A DNA stretch of 64,000 nt from Metridium senile (taxonomy: Eukaryota; Cnidaria; Anthozoa; Actiniaria; Metridiidae), in assembly GCA_949775045.1 (NCBI GenBank), contig OX459110.1:3873229-3937228 (forward strand), in the 5' to 3' direction. The number at the start of each line of letters is the position of its first letter. The first letter of the stretch is position 1. Both the position numbers and the translations under genes were made by a program. The notes below the pieces were generated by a model. It saw only the letters and a program-made list of their open reading frames with translations. It was not told the DNA's origin and searched no databases. This document shows, piece after piece, positions 57,100-64,000 of this stretch.

Positions 57100-57350
57100 T
57101 TTCTGGGAATTACCTGTCAATCAAATTCTGGGAATACCACGTCATCAAATTATGGTATTATTGCGTGACCAAATATTGCGTGACAACAAAGGTCAAGGTC
57201 AAAGGTCAAAAGGTCAAACAAATCACATGATCAACATTCCTGACATTCCTGAGATGGGCGTGGTCATTATTGAAATTATTCTGATATTTTACTCTTAGGA
57301 ATTACCTGTCAATCAAATTCTTGGAATCTCAGGAATGTCAGGAATTCTAA
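57100..57350. promoter_or_regulatory. Repeat-rich region upstream of the polymerase gene
   Basis: A direct repeat GGAATTACCTGTCAATCAAA occurs near 57110 and 57298. A perfect 19-bp inverted repeat (ATTCCTGACATTCCTGAGA) lies at 57236-57254 and 57327-57345. Between them AGGTCAA words repeat four times near 57190-57220. This could be a promoter, part of a terminal repeat, or a replication-related site. Confidence 0.5.
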
Positions 57351-57469
57351 TTATGATTTTATTTTTTGTAACTATAATGTGGTTATTAATGAAGGTGCGT
57401 TTATTCTGTGGTATCATGCAAAATGCGTTTATTCTTTAAAATTTAAATTTAAATAATATATATAAGAAA

Positions 57470-60400
57470 ATGTCTTCAAACCTATATAAAGAGAAAATAC
57501 ATAATAATAGTATAACTGAAAAAATGTCTTCAAACCGATATAAAGAGGAAATAATTAGTAATAGTATAACTGAAAAAATGTCTAATAATATAATGGATCA
57601 ACCGATACCAGAAATTAATGTACCGATTTTAAAACCTGTGAAAGCAACAAAAACGGTACATACAACGCAAAATACAGCTGCTGCAGTTCAGCATCAATTA
57701 AATAAATTTGCAGATTGGATTATGTCATATATTCCACCACCGATCAAAAAGACTATCAATGATCATGTCGAGGCTTTGAAGAATAAGATAAACGATATTT
57801 ACAATAACCTTAGAACAAATGTTGCGGGTAATAAAACAAAACCTAACAAAGCAAACACTAACATCCCAATGAAGGAGTCTGCGTTGAAAGGATTTGTTAC
57901 ATCATATAGAATAAAAGGGACTGATAAGACAGATCCAAAATCATTTCTAACGAATAATAAACAGAATGTCATAGACATGTTAAAACAACAAGAAAAACCA
58001 ATCAAAATGAAACTTTTATTAGAGATTGAATTTTACAAGATGAATAAGAAAGAGAAAGTAAAATCATACGGGTTTTTTCATAGTAAAATAGAAATTATCA
58101 CAGAAGCAACTAATATAGAAGAGGTTTACAATAGACTAACCGATAATATTTTAGAAAAGGTAGACAACTATCAAAATAAAGGTTCAGGATGGATATTCGA
58201 AAAAATAGTAAATTTTGATATTCATGTTGATAAATATAATCCTATAACAGCAAAATCATATATTCCTCTACCAGAAAAACTAAAACGAAAAGAAGCTATT
58301 GTTAACATCAAAAATGATGATAATTTATGCTTCAAATGGGCTGTCACATCAGGAGTATTTCCTATTAAAGTACATCCTGAGAGATTATCCAAAAAATTAA
58401 AAGCAAATGCAGAAAATCTAAACTGGGATGGACTTGAGTTTCCAGTGCAGGTTGATAAGATTGGAATCTTTGAAAATAATAATCCTAAATACGCGATTAA
58501 CGTGTACTCTTATGATAAGGATGTAACACCAATTAGAATTAGCGAAAACAATAATCGTGAACAAACGATTAACATTCTTCTGATATCAGATGATAAAACA
58601 AACCATTACTGCTTGATCAAAAGTATGTCTAGATTAATTAATTCACAAACCAGCAAAAACGGGCATGTTAGATTCTATTGTGAGCGCTGCTTGTTATCAT
58701 TTAAAACACAACAATCATTAGACAATCATTCAGATTATTGTAATAATCATGAGGCTGTTAAAATAAGATTACCAAATAAAGGTGCAACACTAAACTTCAA
58801 AAATTACAACAATAGTATGCGTGTACCATTTATAATATACGCAGATTTTGAATCACTAACAGAACCTATATCATCATGTCAACCAGAGGATAATCAATCT
58901 TTCACACAAAAATATCAGAAACATACACCAAGCGAATATTGTTATATGATAAAATCCTATGATGATAATCTGTTTCAACCAGAGATTCACACATATACTA
59001 AGAAATCACCTGATGTGGATATTTCACAAAGATTTGTTGAAGCAATAGAAAAATCAGTAAGAAACCTGTATCAAAAGTTTAAATATAACAAAAAGGTTGT
59101 GATGACAAACATTGATAATGAAAATTATAAAAATGCAACACACTGTCATATATGTGAGAAAGAATTAAACAAGGATAAGGTTCTAGACCATGATCATCTT
59201 TCAGGTAAATATCGAGGTGCAGCACACAATGATTGTAATCTAAATTATAAAATTCCTAATCATATTCCAGTTGTATTTCATAATCTAGCTGGATATGATG
59301 CTCATCTGTTTATAAAAAACCTAGGAGTGACAGAGGGTAATGTTGAGTGTATTCCTAATAATGAGGAGAAATACATTTCATTCAAAAAAGAGATAGTTGT
59401 AGATACATTTACCAATAAGGATGGAAAAAATTGTAATGTAAAACGTGAGATTAGATTTATTGATAGTTTTAAATTTATGAGTAGTAGCTTAGATTCATTA
59501 GTTAGTAATCTTACAAAAGAACAATTCAGAAACATGTCTATGTTATATGATGGTAAAAAGTTGGATTTATTATTGAGAAAAGGGGTATATCCATATGATT
59601 ATGTAAATTCACTAGACAGATTAAATGAAACTTTCCTACCACCAATAGAAGAATTTTATTCTAAGCTAAATGGCACAAACATTTCAGAAGAAAATTATAA
59701 ACATGCTCAGGAAGTATGGGATACATTCAAAATTAAAACAATGAAGGAATATCATGATCTATATCTCAAGAGCGATGTTATTCTTCTTGCAGATGTGTTT
59801 GAGAACTTTAGAGATGTTTGTCTAGAGAACTATAAACTAGATCCAGCATGGTATTATACAGCTCCAGGATTATCATGGGATGCGATGCTTAGAATGACAA
59901 ATATTAATCTCGAACTGTTGAGTGATCCGGATATGATCCTTATGATAGAACAAGGAATTCGTGGAGGAATTTCTATGATTTCTAAAAGATATGCTAAAGC
60001 TAATAATAAATATATGAATAACTATGATGAGAATAAAAAATCAAAATTTATAAAATACCTTGACGCTAACAATTTATACGGATGGGCAATGTCTGAACCA
60101 CTACCTACACACGGATTCAAATGGATGAACAAAAAAGAATTGGCAAGGTGGAACAAACTTCCATGCATACTAGAGGTTGATCTAGAATATCCAATCGAAT
60201 TACATGAGATGCATAACGAATATCCACTAGCACCTGAACGATTAACAATCAATAAGGTTGAAAAACTAATTCCAAATCTTGGTGATAAGAAGAAGTATGT
60301 GATTCACCACAAGACATTAAAATTGTATTTATCACTTGGAATGAAATTAACCAAAATCCATAGAGGTGTCTTGTTCAAAGAATCAAATTGGTTGGCACAA

Positions 60401-61282
60401 TATATTAGCCTTAATACAGAGCTAAGAACTAAAGCTAAAAATGATTTTGAGAAGGATTTCTTCAAACTGATGAATAATTCCGTATTTGGGAAAACCATGG
60501 AAAATATTCGTAATAGACAAGATATTAGATTAGTAACAAATGAATCACAAGCAGCAAAATTAATAAATAAACCAAATTATAAACAAAGAACAATATTCTC
60601 AGAAAATCTAACAGCAATACATATGAGTAAAACAGAGTTAGTATTCAACAAACCTATCTATCTAGGAATGTCAATCTTAGATCTATCAAAGACGCTTATG
60701 TATGAATTCCATTATAATTACATCAAACCAAAATATGATAATAGAGCGCAACTACTATTCACAGATACTGATAGTTTAATGTATGAGATTGACACAGATG
60801 ATTTTTATAATGATATTGAACAAGATATTAAGACAAAATTCGATACAACCAATTATCCAGAAAATCATAAAGGAATCAAACAGAGGGTCAACAAAAAAGT
60901 TATAGGTATGATGAAAGACGAGACCGCTGGAGAAGAAATAGATGAATTTGTAGGTCTACGATCTAAGCTATACGCTTATAAGATAGATGAAAAAGTTGGG
61001 AAACGTTGCAAGGGAGTGAAAAAATCAGTAGTAGACAAAACCATTTCATTTGACGACTATAAAAAATGTTTATTCGAAGGAAAAGATGCCTTAAGGAAAA
61101 TGAATGTTATAAGAAGTTACAAACATGAAATATATACAGAAACAGTAAACAAAGTTGCCTTATCAAGAGATGATGACAAAAGAAATATTCAAGCAGATGG
61201 TATTCACACGCTTGCATACAGTTATAAAAATATTAATGAAAAAGTAATAATAAACAAAAAAATTGTAAACAAAAAATTGTAA
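57470..61282 (+). CDS. Family B DNA polymerase, protein-primed type, with zinc finger and EndoVII-like HNH motif
   Basis: 1270 residues. A C2H2-like finger lies at about 404-425 (YCERC to DNHSDYC). The exonuclease motif YADFESL places Asp459 and Glu461. An endonuclease-VII-like zinc/HNH block lies at about 559-590 (CHICEKEL, then DHDHLSGKYRGAAHNDCN), inserted after the ExoI motif. Palm motifs follow: A at Asp865 (LDANNLYGWAM), B at about 1002-1011 (NNSVFGKTMEN), and C with DTDS at 1099-1102. It would copy the linear element genome. The N-terminus repeats MSSN-YKE-NSITEK about every 18 residues, so the true start may be any of three Met. No lesion is seen. Confidence 0.9.
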   Translation: MSSNLYKEKIHNNSITEKMSSNRYKEEIISNSITEKMSNNIMDQPIPEINVPILKPVKATKTVHTTQNTAAAVQHQLNKFADWIMSYIPPPIKKTINDHVEALKNKINDIYNNLRTNVAGNKTKPNKANTNIPMKESALKGFVTSYRIKGTDKTDPKSFLTNNKQNVIDMLKQQEKPIKMKLLLEIEFYKMNKKEKVKSYGFFHSKIEIITEATNIEEVYNRLTDNILEKVDNYQNKGSGWIFEKIVNFDIHVDKYNPITAKSYIPLPEKLKRKEAIVNIKNDDNLCFKWAVTSGVFPIKVHPERLSKKLKANAENLNWDGLEFPVQVDKIGIFENNNPKYAINVYSYDKDVTPIRISENNNREQTINILLISDDKTNHYCLIKSMSRLINSQTSKNGHVRFYCERCLLSFKTQQSLDNHSDYCNNHEAVKIRLPNKGATLNFKNYNNSMRVPFIIYADFESLTEPISSCQPEDNQSFTQKYQKHTPSEYCYMIKSYDDNLFQPEIHTYTKKSPDVDISQRFVEAIEKSVRNLYQKFKYNKKVVMTNIDNENYKNATHCHICEKELNKDKVLDHDHLSGKYRGAAHNDCNLNYKIPNHIPVVFHNLAGYDAHLFIKNLGVTEGNVECIPNNEEKYISFKKEIVVDTFTNKDGKNCNVKREIRFIDSFKFMSSSLDSLVSNLTKEQFRNMSMLYDGKKLDLLLRKGVYPYDYVNSLDRLNETFLPPIEEFYSKLNGTNISEENYKHAQEVWDTFKIKTMKEYHDLYLKSDVILLADVFENFRDVCLENYKLDPAWYYTAPGLSWDAMLRMTNINLELLSDPDMILMIEQGIRGGISMISKRYAKANNKYMNNYDENKKSKFIKYLDANNLYGWAMSEPLPTHGFKWMNKKELARWNKLPCILEVDLEYPIELHEMHNEYPLAPERLTINKVEKLIPNLGDKKKYVIHHKTLKLYLSLGMKLTKIHRGVLFKESNWLAQYISLNTELRTKAKNDFEKDFFKLMNNSVFGKTMENIRNRQDIRLVTNESQAAKLINKPNYKQRTIFSENLTAIHMSKTELVFNKPIYLGMSILDLSKTLMYEFHYNYIKPKYDNRAQLLFTDTDSLMYEIDTDDFYNDIEQDIKTKFDTTNYPENHKGIKQRVNKKVIGMMKDETAGEEIDEFVGLRSKLYAYKIDEKVGKRCKGVKKSVVDKTISFDDYKKCLFEGKDALRKMNVIRSYKHEIYTETVNKVALSRDDDKRNIQADGIHTLAYSYKNINEKVIINKKIVNKKL

Positions 61283-61307
61283 ACAAAAAAAAGTAGTAAA
61301 CAAAAAT

Positions 61308-62297
61308 TTAATTCAAAACACTATCAGGTGGTAGCTGTGTATCTTCTGGAACCGATTGTAATTCCTCTCTAACAAAAGAACGTTTAGGGGCCCCTTCAGA
61401 GAGGAAATATAATACAGGTTGATCAGATGATACTATAGATCGAGATATATCATACATCTCTAACGACCAAATAGGGTCAGTAGCACGATGTTTATCACCA
61501 CCTTCCTCTTCGCCAGGAGCGTATAAATATCTAACTTTCACACCAGCTGGTAATCTTTCTTCTTTCATACCAACAGGTCTTTTATATTTGAAATCTTTAT
61601 GCTGCAGTTCTTTCATTTTTATCGATTCTGCAGGCTCTTTTCCAGTAATTCTTTTCACTTCACTATTAATAGATCTTACCACATCAGGTAGTCTATTAAC
61701 CCATTCACGAGATCTTTCATCTTCCATAAGCATTTCTTGAGCGTACTGATGACTAAAAAGCTTTTCAGCAATAGTCCTATTAGCACGCTCGACCAAAGAT
61801 TGTGCTTTATGATTTCCAGCTTCTCCTCGTTGAATTTTTATATTTTTATTTTTTAATACTTTTGTTAATTCACCCATAAATTCTGTACCTGGATCAACCA
61901 TCATTGTTTTCGGCCAATTCAATCGACGGGAATAGATCCTTGTGAAAGCTTTAGTAACTTCTGTTGAGTACTTAGACGTCAAAGGCTCAGCATCAATATA
62001 TCTAGAAGCTATATCAACAACTACTAAAACATATTTGTAGGTTTTTCTTTTCACAGTATCATGTGGTAAGAATAATAGATCTGCTTGATGAATTTTGTTT
62101 GGTGTGAAAATATCCCAATGAGGTTTAGGAATATATTCGGGTTTTGATAAATATATCTGCCATAATGCTTGTTTCTCAAGCCATTTTTTTACAACATCTT
62201 TTTTGATATCTGCTGCATTTGATAGTTTGGAAATAGCAGAATATCCTTTCCAATAACCTTGTGGGCTATAATAATATTCTGATAATGTTTTGTTCAT
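61308..62297 (-). CDS. Retroviral-type integrase (rve fold)
   Basis: The first true ATG on the minus strand is at 62295-62297 (MNKTLSEYYYSPQGYW), giving 329 residues. The catalytic triad is visible: Asp73 in HQADLLF, Asp135 in MMVDPGTEF, and Glu170 in AQSLVERANR, with 34 residues between the last two. An N-terminal helical segment precedes it, and a C-terminal SH3/chromo-like region (PIWSLEMYDIS, REELQSVPEDT) follows. The enzyme joins element ends to host DNA. It resembles the transposon-derived integrases annotated in nematodes and cnidarians as F54H12.3-like. It is divergently transcribed from the capsid gene with 36 bp between starts. Confidence 0.88.
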   Translation of the reverse strand: MNKTLSEYYYSPQGYWKGYSAISKLSNAADIKKDVVKKWLEKQALWQIYLSKPEYIPKPHWDIFTPNKIHQADLLFLPHDTVKRKTYKYVLVVVDIASRYIDAEPLTSKYSTEVTKAFTRIYSRRLNWPKTMMVDPGTEFMGELTKVLKNKNIKIQRGEAGNHKAQSLVERANRTIAEKLFSHQYAQEMLMEDERSREWVNRLPDVVRSINSEVKRITGKEPAESIKMKELQHKDFKYKRPVGMKEERLPAGVKVRYLYAPGEEEGGDKHRATDPIWSLEMYDISRSIVSSDQPVLYFLSEGAPKRSFVREELQSVPEDTQLPPDSVLN

Positions 62298-62333
62298 AAT
62301 AGGTATAAATATATAATCTTTTATAAGATTATA

Positions 62334-63578
62334 ATGACGCAATCAATTTCAGATAAGTTAGATGTAAATCGTGTTTACAAACAAGCTTTTGGATTAAAAG
62401 CAGAGAAAACAGTAAATCGTGTAACATTCAACCCAAGCTCAGCAAATCCTGGTGAAACGTTGTATGTTCATATACCAAAGCTATCGGATAATGTTGTATT
62501 AGTTCCTGGTAGTGTAGGTCTTATTTTTAAATTAAACAAAGAAACTGGAGCTCATGCTAACAATACAGTTGTAAATAATCTAGGACGAGCTCTTATTTCA
62601 AGAATGAGAGTTTTATACGGAGGTGAGATTTTACAAGATACACAACGTATTGATCTATATAACACATATTCCGATTTGTTTTTATTGAAAAACGAACGTG
62701 AAAATATGCTAAGAGAAGGTGTTTCATCGTCTAATATGCGAAAATTACGAACAGCTGCAGGTGATAAAGTAACGGCAGATGCATCAGAAGTAGGGTTAGC
62801 AGCAGTTTATAGTGATAAATATAGAATACCTATTAATCATCCAATTCTTGATTCACATGGTGTGTTTTATCCAAAATCGTTAAGAAATACCCTATCCTTT
62901 GAAATTACACTTCCTGGAAGTTCGGAGATTACTATTACCAGCGATTCATCAAAATCATACACGTATAGTCTATCAAATATTGAGCTTGAATATGAGTGTA
63001 TTGTTAGTGATTTTCTAGCACGTGAAGCTCAAGCAGCTTATCAAGTTGGTAGAGGTTTCTATTATGAAAATATTCTTCTCCACAAGACATTCACAATTAA
63101 TAAAGCCACAACATCGGTAATAAATGAGCATGTTAATATACCAAGACGATCTATGACAGGTATTTTGTGTTTGTTTACTGAAGCATATGTTCTAGGTACA
63201 AGAGACTCAGAAAAATTTGTTAACCCAGATATTACTCAAGTAGATGTTAATGTGGATGGTCTACCAAATAAATTATATTCGAAAGGAATGCTACCAACCG
63301 ATTTTTGGAATTCTATTAGAGGTAGATTTGGTAAAACTGATAATTTAACCCAAAAAGATTTCTATTCTAATAAATTTGCTCTATGGGTTGATTTGAGAAC
63401 ATATCCTACTAATGATATTCATGGTAATGGGATGTTATTGAATAACACAAAAGATGGAGTTAAACTAGAAATTAGAAGAAAAGTAGGTGGTGCTGGTAAT
63501 ATAACATGTTATATGTATGTTGTTGCTGATGCTCTTATGGAAGTTGAAAATAGTGATTTAAAATCAATTATGTATTAA
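62334..63578 (+). CDS. Candidate major capsid protein (F54H12.2-like family)
   Basis: 414 residues, beta-rich composition with few long helices. Conserved-looking blocks include NNLGRALISRMRVLYGGEIL, DLYNTYSDLFL and NHPILDSHGVFYPKSLRNT. Proteins of this type sit beside integrase and packaging ATPase genes in invertebrate Polinton-like elements and were labelled F54H12.2-like before being considered capsid proteins. By position, length and lack of any enzyme motif, a (double) jelly-roll capsid is the best guess. At 414 residues it is shorter than typical Polinton capsids of about 600, so an alternative structural role is possible. Confidence 0.6.
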   Translation: MTQSISDKLDVNRVYKQAFGLKAEKTVNRVTFNPSSANPGETLYVHIPKLSDNVVLVPGSVGLIFKLNKETGAHANNTVVNNLGRALISRMRVLYGGEILQDTQRIDLYNTYSDLFLLKNERENMLREGVSSSNMRKLRTAAGDKVTADASEVGLAAVYSDKYRIPINHPILDSHGVFYPKSLRNTLSFEITLPGSSEITITSDSSKSYTYSLSNIELEYECIVSDFLAREAQAAYQVGRGFYYENILLHKTFTINKATTSVINEHVNIPRRSMTGILCLFTEAYVLGTRDSEKFVNPDITQVDVNVDGLPNKLYSKGMLPTDFWNSIRGRFGKTDNLTQKDFYSNKFALWVDLRTYPTNDIHGNGMLLNNTKDGVKLEIRRKVGGAGNITCYMYVVADALMEVENSDLKSIMY

Positions 63579-63606
63579 ACATTTATTAATTAAATATTAC
63601 TATTAT

Positions 63607-64000
63607 ATGGATGAGTTAAAAGATAAAACACCGTTTCACTGTATCATAACAGGACCAACCAACTGTGGAAAAACAAAATATTTGGTTGATTTATTAAGAA
63701 GTTCATATCGGTATGTATTTGAATATATTGTATTAATATGTCCAACGTATTCAAGAAACTCAACGTACAAAGGTTTTGCTAATAACGATCCAAGATTTAT
63801 TGTTTTATCACCTGATGCTGATAGTGTTGATGAGATCAATGAATTATTGTCATGTTGTAAGGAATTGTTTTCAGGTCAGAACACATTAATAATTCTAGAC
63901 GACTGTGCTTTTTCAAAGGAATTAAAACAACGGTCTAATAAGTTTATAAATTTAGCATTTTCAGGTAGACATGATAAGATATCAGTATGGGTATTAACAC
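63607..64000 (+). CDS. DNA-packaging ATPase (FtsK/HerA, A32-like), N-terminal part
   Basis: The frame opens with MDELKDKTPFHC and runs to the window end (131 codons). Walker A is GPTNCGKT at residues 16-23, and Walker B is LIILDDC with Asp98-Asp99. NLAFSGRHDKISVWVLT then fits the sensor region of A32-like ATPases (SGRHxxISV). It would power genome packaging into capsids, and it starts 28 bp after the capsid gene stop. The C-terminus lies outside the window. Confidence 0.85.
   Translation, partial: MDELKDKTPFHCIITGPTNCGKTKYLVDLLRSSYRYVFEYIVLICPTYSRNSTYKGFANNDPRFIVLSPDADSVDEINELLSCCKELFSGQNTLIILDDCAFSKELKQRSNKFINLAFSGRHDKISVWVLT

Larger units (their letters stand above)
56900..64000 (+). mobile_element. 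Polinton/Maverick-like virus-derived element, left part, truncated by the window
   Basis: Gene order is polymerase (+), integrase (-), candidate capsid (+), packaging ATPase (+, incomplete). All frames are open and spacing is tight: 25 bp between polymerase and integrase stops, 36 bp between integrase and capsid starts, 28 bp from capsid stop to ATPase start. This gene set defines Polinton/Maverick elements and the related adintoviruses. The left terminus was not pinned down; it should lie between the MITE at 56734 and the polymerase at 57470. AT-rich composition and lack of introns contrast with the host genes. Protease and minor capsid genes, if present, would be beyond 64000. Confidence 0.8.

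Noticed and set aside
62298..62342. Upstream extension of the integrase overlapping the capsid start
   Set aside because: The extension would begin at TTG; the first ATG is at 62297, which leaves a normal 36-bp divergent gap.

Overview
The window looks like AT-rich animal nuclear DNA from an anthozoan cnidarian, most likely a stony coral or close relative. The evidence is inferential: spliced genes with GT-AG introns, a galaxin-like di-cysteine protein behind an acidic propeptide (an architecture described in corals), a melatonin-receptor-like GPCR, and a very dense load of LINEs, MITEs, SINEs, satellites and triplet repeats. Most of the sequence is repeat. Only about a dozen protein-coding units can be supported.

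0-25 kb holds a tandem family of three secreted-precursor genes, called A, B and C here. A is partial, at 123-2017; B is at 12324-14595; C is at 21350-24845. They share a layout: a signal-peptide exon (seen in B and C), a fixed 22-codon acidic exon, a longer acidic exon, and a C-terminal exon opening with a conserved basic site. All junctions up to that exon are phase 1. The C-terminal module differs: A and B encode Arg/His/Tyr-rich polycationic tails, C encodes a galaxin-type domain with six CC pairs. Between A and B lies a stack of nested elements (3889-10790): a TIR element holding a broken LINE, itself split by a 3.2 kb insertion that contains further MITEs and a possible tiny spliced gene. 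Between B and C lie a LINE fragment, paired MITEs and simple repeats.

25-36 kb holds a small uncharacterised gene (minus strand, 26318-26743), a NADAR/YbiA-like gene (27638-28177), a dispersed ~85 bp satellite, several palindromic MITEs, a LINE relic and the first exon of a Harbinger-transposase-like gene (33894-34563).

36-45 kb holds two intronless genes (38219-39394 and 43877-45154) of unknown function that share a C-terminal DYNxWSR motif and appear to be paralogues. The first has a strong TATA box and a duplicated 5' leader. Between them are a 1.4 kb CAT-rich array and about 3 kb without genes.

45-55 kb is almost entirely satellite DNA (75, 66, ~70, ~85 and 44 bp families, AAT and GTTT runs) plus TIR elements, including one that splits a satellite array.

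55-57 kb holds an intact class A GPCR (55479-56519) flanked by MITEs on both sides. From about 57 kb to the window end is the left part of a Polinton/Maverick-like virus-derived element: protein-primed-type family B DNA polymerase, retroviral-type integrase on the opposite strand, a candidate capsid protein, and the start of an FtsK/HerA-type packaging ATPase that runs off the end. All four frames are open, so this copy looks young.
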